DNA of 59,643 nucleotides from Bacteroidales bacterium (GTDB lineage Bacteria > Bacteroidota > Bacteroidia > Bacteroidales > UBA932), in NCBI GenBank assembly GCA_016281435.1, contig JAEEIQ010000030.1, positions 1 through 59,643 on the forward strand. The letters run 5' to 3'. Positions 7,640 through 15,383 of the stretch are shown in pieces (position 1 is the first letter of the stretch; each line of letters starts with the position of its first letter). Under the pieces are notes generated by a model, which made no database searches, was not told the DNA's origin, and saw only the letters and a program-made list of their open reading frames with translations. The translations under genes and the position numbers were made by a program.

Positions 7640-9181
7640 ATGAAAACGATTGGAAGAACATTAATCGCATCGGTGCTCGCAACGGCGGTGTTCCTGACCC
7701 CCGCCATCATGGATGCGCAGACCCGCACTTCAGGCGGATCTTCGAGCAGAACCACTTCCGGGACTACCCGCAGTTCTTCTTCTGGCAGTTCCTCATCTTC
7801 TACAGTAAAGCGTTCGTCCTCCAGTTCTTCCTCTTCGAGCAAGAGCTCGGCGACCAGATCTTCTTCGGCCACGCGCAGCAGCAGCTCGTCTTCTTCCGTA
7901 AGGACATCGTCTCCTTCGAGCCAGACCCGCAGCAGCTCCGCCACGCGCAGCAGCTCCTCGTCCACTTCAACGAAGGCTTCGACTCCTTCGAGCCAGACCC
8001 GCAGCAGCTCCGCCACGCGCAGCAGCTCCTCGTCCACTTCAACGAAGGCTTCGACTCCTTCAAGCCAGACCCGCAGCAGCTCCGCCACGCGCAGCAGCTC
8101 CTCTTCCACCGTCAACAGGACATCGACTCCCGTGACGCGGTCCAGCACCGCGACGCGCAGCAGCTCTTCGTCCTCCACTGGCAGCAGCGAGTCCTCTTCC
8201 CGAGTCGCAACGCCCGTGCGGCAGGCGCCCACCCGTTCTGCTTCTTCGCAGAGCCAGGCCGCTGTTTCCCAGCCGGGTAACGACAGGGTCTCGGGCGTCA
8301 GGACCAACACGGTGACGGCGAAGGGCCTTTCCTCGCCCTCCGTGCGCGAGTCTTCCGCCTCGACCGCATCCAACAGGGCTGCGGCTCCCAATGTCAACAA
8401 TTTCTCCGGAGGCCGCGGGGCAGCCGGCCACATCCGCCTGGATGACGACCGCAATATCCACCGCATACCTCCGCGCGACAGGCCGCACATGGCCTACGAC
8501 AGGCCCATGCACTTCTGCGGCAGAGGTCCCCACTACTTCGGATACAGGGTCAACTACCTGCCTCCTCACCTCTACAGGGAGCGTTACTGGGGATATGACT
8601 ACTACGTCTACAACGGAATCTACTACCGTCACTTCGGCAACCACTACTACGTGTGCCGTCCTCCTTTCGGAGTCTACTTCGACAGGGCACTCTACGAGCT
8701 TGAGCTCAGGGCATGCCGCTTCGCGTACTACAACAGCGTCTGGCGCAGCTACAGCGCCATCGACAACAACTATCGTACGATCCAGGAGCAGAACCGCATC
8801 ATCGCCGAGAACAATGCCCTCATAGCGAGGCAGAACTCCTCGATGGCCCTCAACACGAGCCGTGCTGCAAGTTCTTCCGAAATAGCCGATAAGCTCGGAC
8901 TCATCCAGAGCTACGCCTATGCAGACAAGCAGTACTTCTACGATGACGGAGTGTTCTTCATCCAGGCTTCCAACGGCCGTTACGAGGTGATAGTCCCTCC
9001 CGCCGGGGCACTCGTCTCCGAGCTGCCCGACGACTACGACACGCTCGTCCTCGGAGGAGTGGAGTACTACAAGGTGGATGACACCGTGTACCGCCTGATC
9101 CTGTTCGAGGGATCCCCTTACCTGGAGGTTCTCGGCCAGATGCCGTCCTCGATGGCGGCCAGCTACAACCTCTATAAATAG
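7640..9181 (+). CDS. Secreted Ser/Thr-rich repeat protein with DUF6515-like C-terminus
   Basis: A 513-residue exported protein. The start at 7640 places a signal peptide (about 1-30, 'LATAVFLTPAIMDAQ') at the N-terminus and follows the NamZ-like gene by seven bases. Residues about 30-250 are almost wholly Ser, Thr, Arg and Ala, including near-identical 24-residue repeats. Then comes a Tyr/His/Pro-rich part ('HYFGYRVNYLPPHLYRERYWGYDYY') and a C-terminal module of 'YFYDDGVFF...YEVIVPPAGALVSELP' type, as in DUF6515 proteins. The Ser/Thr tract could be an extended spacer or an O-glycosylation target at the cell surface. Function is unknown; MurI follows after eight bases. Confidence 0.78.
   Translation: MKTIGRTLIASVLATAVFLTPAIMDAQTRTSGGSSSRTTSGTTRSSSSGSSSSSTVKRSSSSSSSSSKSSATRSSSATRSSSSSSSVRTSSPSSQTRSSSATRSSSSSTSTKASTPSSQTRSSSATRSSSSSTSTKASTPSSQTRSSSATRSSSSSTVNRTSTPVTRSSTATRSSSSSSTGSSESSSRVATPVRQAPTRSASSQSQAAVSQPGNDRVSGVRTNTVTAKGLSSPSVRESSASTASNRAAAPNVNNFSGGRGAAGHIRLDDDRNIHRIPPRDRPHMAYDRPMHFCGRGPHYFGYRVNYLPPHLYRERYWGYDYYVYNGIYYRHFGNHYYVCRPPFGVYFDRALYELELRACRFAYYNSVWRSYSAIDNNYRTIQEQNRIIAENNALIARQNSSMALNTSRAASSSEIADKLGLIQSYAYADKQYFYDDGVFFIQASNGRYEVIVPPAGALVSELPDDYDTLVLGGVEYYKVDDTVYRLILFEGSPYLEVLGQMPSSMAASYNLYK
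7911..8108 (+). repeat. 72-bp in-frame tandem repeat in the Ser-rich protein
   Basis: CTCCTTCGAG recurs at 7911, 7983 and (as CTCCTTCAAG) 8055, an exact 72-bp period over about 2.7 copies. Each unit encodes 24 residues of the type TPSSQTRSSSATRSSS. Near identity between copies means recent duplication or slippage; 72 bp is a multiple of three, so copy-number change keeps the frame. Confidence 0.9.
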
Positions 9182-9189
9182 CCTCCGGA

Positions 9190-9951
9190 ATGGCGGTGGT
9201 CGGCTTGGTGGATTCCGGCTCGGGAGGGTTGTCCGTCTATCGTGAGATACGGAAGCTTCTTCCGGAGGAGAGATTCATCTACTACGCCGACAACGCGAAC
9301 TGCCCGTATGGGGAAAAAACGCCGGAATTCATAATCCGGAGAATGCACGAAATCACGGACCTGATGCTCTCGAAAGGGGCTCAGGTCCTTGTCGTTGCCT
9401 GCAATACCGCGACTTCTGCCGCGATTGCCGACCTCCGCGCCTCATACGGCATCCCGTTCATAGGAATGGAGCCTGCGGTCAAGCCGGCCGCGCTCGGCAC
9501 TCTGACCGGGGTCATAGGCGTGCTGGCTACGTCCGGGACCCTTAAGGGCTCGAAGTACCTGAAGATGCGCGATATGTATTCGGATGAGGTGCGTGTCGTC
9601 GAAAGGCCCGGGAAAGGCTTCGTGGAACTCGTGGAGGGCGGAAAACTTTCCGGAGCGGAAACCGAGGCGGTCGTTAGGGACAGCTTGTTGCCTCTTCTGG
9701 AATCCGGCGCGGACACCGTGGTCCTCGGATGTACGCATTATCCATTCCTTCTCCCTGTCCTTCAGAAAGTCGCTGACGCTTATGCCGGAGCGGGGAAGGT
9801 GCGTTTCATAGACCCTGCCCCGGCCGTAGCAAGGCGCCTTGTGCAGGTGATGGACGAATGTGCTATAGGAAAAGGGTCCGGGGAGCCCGGCCTGGAGCTG
9901 ATCTGCTCCGGTTCTGAGGCCTCGGTGCGCAGCCTGCTGCGGAAGCTGTAG
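9190..9951 (+). CDS. murI: Glutamate racemase
   Basis: A 253-residue glutamate racemase, which makes D-glutamate for the murein peptide. Both catalytic cysteines are present: Cys71 in 'ACNTATSA' and Cys181 in 'GCTHYPFL'. The N-terminal 'DSGSGGLSV' and 'YYADNANCPYGEK' are also typical. The length is normal. The gene closes the murein-linked run after an 8-base gap and is followed by a terminator hairpin, so it probably shares transcripts with the upstream genes. Confidence 0.96.
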   Translation: MAVVGLVDSGSGGLSVYREIRKLLPEERFIYYADNANCPYGEKTPEFIIRRMHEITDLMLSKGAQVLVVACNTATSAAIADLRASYGIPFIGMEPAVKPAALGTLTGVIGVLATSGTLKGSKYLKMRDMYSDEVRVVERPGKGFVELVEGGKLSGAETEAVVRDSLLPLLESGADTVVLGCTHYPFLLPVLQKVADAYAGAGKVRFIDPAPAVARRLVQVMDECAIGKGSGEPGLELICSGSEASVRSLLRKL

Positions 9952-9978
9952 GCACTTTCGCGGAAAAGTGCTATTTTT
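9952..9978 (+). terminator. Terminator of the murein unit, overlapping the prfB promoter
   Basis: GCACTTT (9952-9958) pairs with AAAGTGC (9965-9971) in a 7-bp stem, followed by TATTTTT. The T-run is also part of the -7 box of prfB. Confidence 0.6.
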
Positions 9979-9979
9979 G
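9972..9979 (+). promoter_or_regulatory. -7 promoter element of prfB
   Basis: TATTTTTG fits TAnnTTTG and ends six bases before the prfB ATG at 9986, so the mRNA may have almost no leader. The element sits on the T-tract of the upstream terminator. Confidence 0.5.
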
Positions 9980-9985
9980 TAAATC

Positions 9986-11089
9986 ATGATTACACCGGAA
10001 CAGATAAAGGAACTTCACCAGCGTGTTTCCGTGCTGCAGGATTGCCTGGGCATTGAAAAGAAGCGCAGTGAAGTGTCGGAGCGGGAAGCCAGGTCCCAGG
10101 AGAGCGGCTTCTGGGATGATCCCAAGGCTGCGGAAAGTTTCCTCAAGGAGCTCAGTTCCCTCAAGTCGTGGGTGGTTTCGTTCGACGAAGTTGCCACGAT
10201 GGCGGACGATCTGGATGTCCTGTACGAATTCGCCGTCGAGAGCGGCGCCGTGGAAGGGCAGGAGGAGACGGCCGAATCCAGGGAACTGGACGCGCAGTAC
10301 GCGCAGGCCCTCAAGCGCATCGAAGCGTTGGAACTCAAGAACATGCTCGGCGCCGAGGGGGATAACCTCGGAGCGGTGCTGACGATAAATTCCGGAGCCG
10401 GCGGGACAGAGGCGAACGACTGGTCCGCCATGCTGATGCGCATGTACCTCCGCTGGGGCGAGCGCAACGGGTACAAGATGACCGTCACGGAGAACCAGGA
10501 AGGGGACGAGACCGGGATAAAGAGCGCCACGATCGAGTTCGAAGGCGACTATGCCTACGGCTACCTCAAGGCTGAGAGCGGGGTGCACCGGCTGGTCCGC
10601 ATTTCTCCTTTCAATGCGCAGGGCAAGCGCCAGACGACCTTCTCGTCCGTTTTCGTGTATCCGCTTGTCGATGACACCATCAACATCGAAATCAATCCTT
10701 CGGACATAGTCTGGGATACATTCCGCAGCGGCGGCCACGGCGGCCAGAACGTCAACAAGGTCGAAACCGGCGTGCGCGTGAGGCACCTTCCCACGGGTAT
10801 CATGGTCGAGAATACTGAGACCCGCAGCCAGCAGGATAACCGTCAGCGGGCCCTGCTGATCCTGAAATCCCGCCTTTACGACATCGAGCTCAAGAAACGT
10901 CAGGAAAAGCAGGCGGAACTCGAGGGCCAGAAGAAAAAGATCGAATGGGGGTCGCAGATACGTTCCTACGTCCTTCATCCATACAAGATGGTCAAGGACC
11001 TGCGCACCGGATGGGAAACCGCCGATACGCAGGGCGTGCTTGACGGAGACCTGAACGATTTTATGAAAGAATACCTGATGCATAACTGA
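9986..11089 (+). CDS. prfB: Peptide chain release factor 2, no programmed frameshift
   Basis: A 367-residue class I release factor that ends translation at UGA and UAA. The RF2-specific SPF tripeptide is at 207-209 and the catalytic GGQ at 252-254. The usual +1 frameshift control is missing: where many prfB genes read CTT TGA C followed by codons for 'IEKK', this gene reads CTG GGC ATT GAA AAG (codons 21-25, 10046-10060), a continuous frame with the downstream 'IEKK' context still recognisable. The autoregulatory site therefore looks lost by removal of one base plus substitution. It is monocistronic or cotranscribed with the lipoprotein gene seven bases on. Confidence 0.97.
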   Translation: MITPEQIKELHQRVSVLQDCLGIEKKRSEVSEREARSQESGFWDDPKAAESFLKELSSLKSWVVSFDEVATMADDLDVLYEFAVESGAVEGQEETAESRELDAQYAQALKRIEALELKNMLGAEGDNLGAVLTINSGAGGTEANDWSAMLMRMYLRWGERNGYKMTVTENQEGDETGIKSATIEFEGDYAYGYLKAESGVHRLVRISPFNAQGKRQTTFSSVFVYPLVDDTINIEINPSDIVWDTFRSGGHGGQNVNKVETGVRVRHLPTGIMVENTETRSQQDNRQRALLILKSRLYDIELKKRQEKQAELEGQKKKIEWGSQIRSYVLHPYKMVKDLRTGWETADTQGVLDGDLNDFMKEYLMHN

Positions 11090-11095
11090 AACACT

Positions 11096-11773
11096 ATGAA
11101 AAAGATCATTTTTGCGTTCGCGGCCATTGCGCTGCTGTTTGCCTGCAAGGAGAAAGACGAAGTCAATTCGAAAATACCCGAAGGTGCGGTGGATCTCGGC
11201 ATTGTCATGACCCGGGCGGACGGCACCACCTACAAACTCTACTGGGCCAAATCCAATCTCGGTGAAAACGGCCTGTGTGCGAACATCGATGATTACGGCG
11301 ACTACTATGCCTGGGGCGAGACCGAGGACAAGACGAATTACTCCTGGTCGACATACAAGTTCGGCACAAGCGAGTCAGGCCCATTCTCCAAGTACAACGG
11401 CACCGACAATAAGACAGTGTTGGATCTGGAAGACGATGTGGCGCACTTGAAACTCGGCGGCAAATGGCGCATGCCGACATGGGAAGAGTGGGACGAGCTC
11501 AGATTGCAGTGCAAGTTCGGCGTTTATAGTGGCGCAGAGACTGGTTATCTCATCACCGGCCCCAACGGCAATACCCTCCTGCTCCCATTCTCCGGTTCCC
11601 GGGAGGGTTCTGAACTTGAGGGTGAAAAGGACTACTGTTGTTACTGGTCTTCTTCTTTTTATCCTGACTATCCGTCCGGCGCTGCGTCGTTTAACTTTGG
11701 TAGCAATGGGGGCAGCGGAATGTCTACTATCGACCGTTTCTACGGATACTCTATCCGTCCCGTCACAGAATAA
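11096..11773 (+). CDS. Lipoprotein with Fibrobacter-type paralogous domain
   Basis: A 225-residue lipoprotein (lipobox 'LLFAC', Cys17). The mature part, starting 'AVDLGIVMTRADGTTYKLYWAKSNLG', then 'YYAWGE', 'LGGKWRMPTWEEWDEL', 'WSSSF' and the closing 'YGYSIRPVTE', is the pattern of the paralogous domain first defined in Fibrobacter succinogenes and common in Bacteroidales lipoproteins. Function is unknown; surface exposure is likely. It lies seven bases after prfB, probably by chance. A shrunken relative with the same 'SIRPVT' ending occurs at 24295-24549. Confidence 0.82.
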   Translation: MKKIIFAFAAIALLFACKEKDEVNSKIPEGAVDLGIVMTRADGTTYKLYWAKSNLGENGLCANIDDYGDYYAWGETEDKTNYSWSTYKFGTSESGPFSKYNGTDNKTVLDLEDDVAHLKLGGKWRMPTWEEWDELRLQCKFGVYSGAETGYLITGPNGNTLLLPFSGSREGSELEGEKDYCCYWSSSFYPDYPSGAASFNFGSNGGSGMSTIDRFYGYSIRPVTE

Positions 11774-11822
11774 GCGTGCATGCCGAGTGAGATAGTGATT
11801 AGTTTCACCACTAAGGTCCTCA

Positions 11823-12692
11823 TCATTCATGTTTATCCAGGTAACGGTCCCGTAATGTCTGGATATCGGCTTCTGTCAGTCCGATAGGACCTCTCAGATA
11901 GTTTTCCAGAGAACCGTACTTTGCGTCAACGGCATCCAGGGCCTTGACGAAAAGTTCCGTATTGCAGCCCAGAAACGCCTTTACCACGGCGATTTCATCC
12001 TCCTTGCCGCCCCAGAACCGGACGCGTCGGCTGTATTTCCTGACGTCCTTTTCGTAGATCAGGTTGGTGACGTCGAAATCGGCCACGATAGTCTCCCGGT
12101 TGGCGCCCAGGGCTGCCAGCAAGAGGGCCGATGCCACTCCGGTGCGGTCCTTTCCCTGCGAACAATGGTAGAGGACGGCGCCGTTTTCCGTTTCAAGGAC
12201 CCTGCGGAAAAAACGGGCGAACTGCCGCTGGCAATCCGGATTGAAGAACAGGACAGGATACATCTGTCGCGCTATAGCCTGGGCCTTTTCGTTGAAGGCG
12301 GCAAAAACGATCACATTGCGGACATCGAACTTCTTCCCTTTGGTGAACTTCTTTTTCTCTTCTTCCGTTGCGTTTGCCGCAGCGTTGCCGCTGGCGTCGA
12401 TGGGAATACTCGCATACTCTGCTCCCGGTATGGACTTGTCGGACTTGCCCTTCAGGTCCACTTCTGTCCGGAAATCTACCACCAGAGCGGTGGGGAGGCT
12501 CTCAAGATAAGCGATGTCTGCATCCGTTGCATCGGCCAGATGGGCGGCCCGGATGAGTTTGCCGGTCTTGACGCTCCGCTCTCCCGTCACTTGGTATCCA
12601 CCCAGGTCGCGTGCGTTCACAATCCCTTTTACCGGGAGGAACTGCTGCGCAAAAACGGTAGATGATACAAGGACGGTCATGAAAAGATGCAT
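11823..12692 (-). CDS. Secreted tyrosine phosphatase-like protein
   Basis: A 289-residue protein with a signal peptide (about 1-16) and the cysteine phosphatase loop 'HCSQGKDRTG' at 176-185 (Cys177 nucleophile, Arg183). The early 'NARDLGGY' block and 'LIRAAHLADAT' match the Tyr_phosphatase 3 family (PF13350), whose members act on phosphotyrosine, phosphoserine/threonine or phosphoinositides. Export is unusual enough to suggest a periplasmic or outer substrate. The gene follows the kinase-like gene by five bases, so a kinase/phosphatase pair in one transcript is possible. Confidence 0.88.
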   Translation of the reverse strand: MHLFMTVLVSSTVFAQQFLPVKGIVNARDLGGYQVTGERSVKTGKLIRAAHLADATDADIAYLESLPTALVVDFRTEVDLKGKSDKSIPGAEYASIPIDASGNAAANATEEEKKKFTKGKKFDVRNVIVFAAFNEKAQAIARQMYPVLFFNPDCQRQFARFFRRVLETENGAVLYHCSQGKDRTGVASALLLAALGANRETIVADFDVTNLIYEKDVRKYSRRVRFWGGKEDEIAVVKAFLGCNTELFVKALDAVDAKYGSLENYLRGPIGLTEADIQTLRDRYLDKHE

Positions 12693-12697
12693 GACGC

Positions 12698-13561
12698 TTA
12701 GTAGTAAAGCTTGACAAGTTTTCTGACTTGGAAGCCGAAGAAGAGTTTCTCGGCAAAGCTCGGCTTCTGGAATACGGTCCTTAGAATCACGTCAATGGCG
12801 GCAAATTTGCCGGCCAGGGCATCGAACCCGCTGTGGTCTTCCTTCCCGGTGTACTCTCTGGCAAATGCGTCCCAGAACCGCCGGAACTGCTCCAGGGTCA
12901 TATGGAAGATGTCCTGCACCCGCTTCATGGGGGCGTACAGCTGGCATATCAGGAACAGATGGCCGATGTCGAACATGGGGTCACCGTAAGCGAAGCGGTC
13001 CAGATCTATCCAATAATAGTCCTCGCCTGCCTGGATGATGTTGCCGGTTTGGAAATCTCCGTGGGAACATCCCGTGCTTTCGGGAATGCTTTCAATAAAA
13101 GCCTGGATGGCCTTTTTATCCTTGTTGCTCACATAAGATGCCTTCCCAATGGCCAGGAGCGCCTGCCCTTTCCGGCTGGGGAAGAAATCCGTTTTGCAGG
13201 GCGTGGCAAAAAGTTCCTTGCCTTTTTGGCACAGCAGGCGGGCCATTTCTTCCGTTCGCTCCGGCTCCTCCTGGCAGATGCGGGAGAGAGATTTCTTGCC
13301 TTTGATGAGCTGGGAGATGGTACCATAGGCGTCACCTATGCGCACGATGCGATACATCTCGGGCACTGAGATCCCCAAATTTGCTACTGCCTTGGAAATG
13401 TTGTATTCGTGCTCAACCGCCTCCAAGGTGCTCAGGCGGGCATTGTTCACCTTGAGGATTTCGCCGGGAGCTGCGGCATTAACGTAAGTCTTTCCGTTGC
13501 CGCCTTCGCCGACCTGGCGCCAGTCTTCCAGGTTTATCTGTGGATAATGGTTTTGTGACAT
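12698..13561 (-). CDS. Aminoglycoside phosphotransferase-family kinase
   Basis: A 287-residue small-molecule kinase of the APH/choline-kinase fold. Visible are a Gly-rich loop (18-23, 'GEGGNG'), a lysine in 'EILKVNN', the catalytic 'HGDFQTGNI' (167-175) and metal-binding Asp in 'WIDLDRF' (184-190). It resembles the family seen beside Fibrobacter/Bacteroidales paralogous-domain genes, not a known resistance enzyme. The ATG at 13561 is preferred; an upstream one at 13591 would add ten residues. The phosphatase gene follows after five bases. The substrate is unknown. Confidence 0.8.
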   Translation of the reverse strand: MSQNHYPQINLEDWRQVGEGGNGKTYVNAAAPGEILKVNNARLSTLEAVEHEYNISKAVANLGISVPEMYRIVRIGDAYGTISQLIKGKKSLSRICQEEPERTEEMARLLCQKGKELFATPCKTDFFPSRKGQALLAIGKASYVSNKDKKAIQAFIESIPESTGCSHGDFQTGNIIQAGEDYYWIDLDRFAYGDPMFDIGHLFLICQLYAPMKRVQDIFHMTLEQFRRFWDAFAREYTGKEDHSGFDALAGKFAAIDVILRTVFQKPSFAEKLFFGFQVRKLVKLYY

Positions 13562-13689
13562 GGTCTTGAAAATGTTTGGTCCGATTCTCAAGCGATAAAT
13601 TTAGCCACTATTCTGTTAACAAACAACATGGGACGGGTCTATTATCGAAATCATTGTTTATTCAGGGACTTTAATATCATTCCAAAAGA

Positions 13690-13721
13690 TTTGCGAAGGT
13701 CCGCGGGATTGGTTAAATTTG
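13690..13721 (+). promoter_or_regulatory. Promoter of the fumarase gene
   Basis: TTTG (13690-13693) and TAAATTTG (13714-13721) are separated by 20 bp, a full Bacteroidota -33/-7 pair, 27 bp before the ATG at 13749. Confidence 0.75.
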
Positions 13722-13748
13722 TAAGATTGGAAACAAAGCATCGCAATA

Positions 13749-15377
13749 ATGGCACAAGATTTCAAATACGCTCCGATGTTCCAGCTGGGACCGGATACAA
13801 CTGAGTATTACAAGATTCCGGGATCGGAGAAACTGGTTTCGGTCGGTGACTTCGAAGGAAAACCAGTCCTCAAGGTGACGCCGGAGGCCCTGACCCTGCT
13901 TTCGAATACGGCGTTCAGGGACGTCAGCTTCCTCCTGCGCCGCTCGCACAACCAGCAGGTCGCGAAGATCCTTTCGGACCCGGAGGCTTCGGAAAATGAC
14001 AAATACGTGGCCCTGACCTTCCTCCGCAATGCCGAGGTTTCCGCCAAGGGCAAGCTCCCTCTCTGTCAGGACACCGGTACCGCCATCGTCCACGCCGAAA
14101 AGGGCCAGCAGGTCTGGACCGGCTTCTGCGATGAAGAGGCCATCTCGAAGGGTGTTTTCAAGACCTATACCGAGGAGAACCTGCGCTATTCGCAGAATGC
14201 CCCGCTGGACATGTACAAGGAGATTAATACGAAGTGCAACCTGCCCGCCCAGATCGACATCGAGGCGACTGAGGGCATGGAATACCGTTTCCTGTGCGTG
14301 ACCAAGGGCGGCGGCAGCGCCAACAAGACCTATCTCTACCAGGAGACCAAGGCCCGTATCCAGAACCCGGGTACCCTGGTGCCTTTCCTCGTTGAGAAAA
14401 TGCGTTCACTAGGCACGGCGGCATGCCCCCCTTACCATATCGCTTTTGTGATCGGCGGCACTTCCGCCGAGAAGAACCTCCTGACCGTCAAGCTGGCGAG
14501 CACGCACTACTACGACGGCCTTCCGACCTCCGGAGACGAGACCGGCCGCGCGTTCCGCGACGTCGAACTCGAAAAGCAGTTGCTTGAAGAGGCCTGCAAG
14601 ATAGGTCTTGGCGCCCAGTTCGGAGGCAAGTACATGGCCCATGACGTGCGCGTCGTGCGTCTTCCCCGCCACGGTGCCTCCTGCCCGATAGGCCTGGGTG
14701 TCAGCTGCTCTGCGGACCGCAACATAAAGGCGAAGATCGACAGGGAAGGGGTCTGGATCGAAAAGATGGACGACAAACCCTATGAACTCATCCCCGAGGA
14801 ACTCCGCCGCGCAGGTGAAGGCGAGGCCGTCAGGATCGATCTGAACCAGCCCATGAAGGATGTCTGCAAGATACTCTCGAAGTATCCCGTCAGCACCCGC
14901 CTGAGCCTCAACGGGACCATCATCGTGGGCCGAGACATCGCCCACGCCAAACTGAAGGCCCGTCTCGATGCCGGCGAAGACCTGCCCCAATACATGAAGG
15001 ACCATCCCATCTATTACGCCGGTCCGGCGAAGACCCCGGAGGGGATGCCCTGCGGCTCGATGGGCCCGACGACTGCGAACAGGATGGACCCTTACGTGGA
15101 CGAGTTCCAGGACCATGGCGGCTCGCTAATCATGCTGGCGAAGGGCAACCGCACCCAGCAGGTCACTGACGCTTGCCGCAAGCACGGAGGATTCTACCTC
15201 GGCTCGATCGGCGGCCCGGCAGCCATCCTGGCCCAGGAGAACATCAAGTCCATCGAGTGCGTGGAGTACCCCGAACTCGGCATGGAAGCCATCTGGAAGA
15301 TCGAGGTCAAGGACTTCCCGGCTTTCATCCTCGTGGACGACAAGGGCAACGATTTCTTCAAGACAATAGGACTCTAG
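13749..15377 (+). CDS. fumA: Fumarate hydratase, class I (iron-sulfur)
   Basis: A 542-residue class I fumarase, converting fumarate and malate with a [4Fe-4S] cluster. Alpha and beta domains are fused, as in FumA/FumB (about 548 residues). Family marks include 'PLCQDTGTA' near residue 106 (cluster cysteine), '[14 protein letters not shown]', '[19 protein letters not shown]' and '[24 protein letters not shown]'. In anaerobic Bacteroidales the enzyme serves the reductive branch to succinate. It has its own promoter; the AsmA-like gene begins six bases after its stop and is likely cotranscribed. Confidence 0.96.
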   Translation: MAQDFKYAPMFQLGPDTTEYYKIPGSEKLVSVGDFEGKPVLKVTPEALTLLSNTAFRDVSFLLRRSHNQQVAKILSDPEASENDKYVALTFLRNAEVSAKGKLPLCQDTGTAIVHAEKGQQVWTGFCDEEAISKGVFKTYTEENLRYSQNAPLDMYKEINTKCNLPAQIDIEATEGMEYRFLCVTKGGGSANKTYLYQETKARIQNPGTLVPFLVEKMRSLGTAACPPYHIAFVIGGTSAEKNLLTVKLASTHYYDGLPTSGDETGRAFRDVELEKQLLEEACKIGLGAQFGGKYMAHDVRVVRLPRHGASCPIGLGVSCSADRNIKAKIDREGVWIEKMDDKPYELIPEELRRAGEGEAVRIDLNQPMKDVCKILSKYPVSTRLSLNGTIIVGRDIAHAKLKARLDAGEDLPQYMKDHPIYYAGPAKTPEGMPCGSMGPTTANRMDPYVDEFQDHGGSLIMLAKGNRTQQVTDACRKHGGFYLGSIGGPAAILAQENIKSIECVEYPELGMEAIWKIEVKDFPAFILVDDKGNDFFKTIGL

Positions 15378-15383
15378 AGAGAC

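Noticed and set aside
7911..8108. Possible CRISPR-like array
   Set aside because: Units are contiguous without spacers, lie in frame inside a gene and no cas gene is near.
7606..8490. Antisense frame with regular 'EELLRVAELLRV' repeats
   Set aside because: It mirrors the 72-bp repeats of the Ser-rich gene and has no start signal; the coiled-coil look is a product of the repeat.
9971..11083. 370-codon open frame antisense to prfB
   Set aside because: Codon use and the protein (long His/Gly/Leu-rich, no motif) are those of a shadow in GC-rich DNA; prfB on the other strand is certain.
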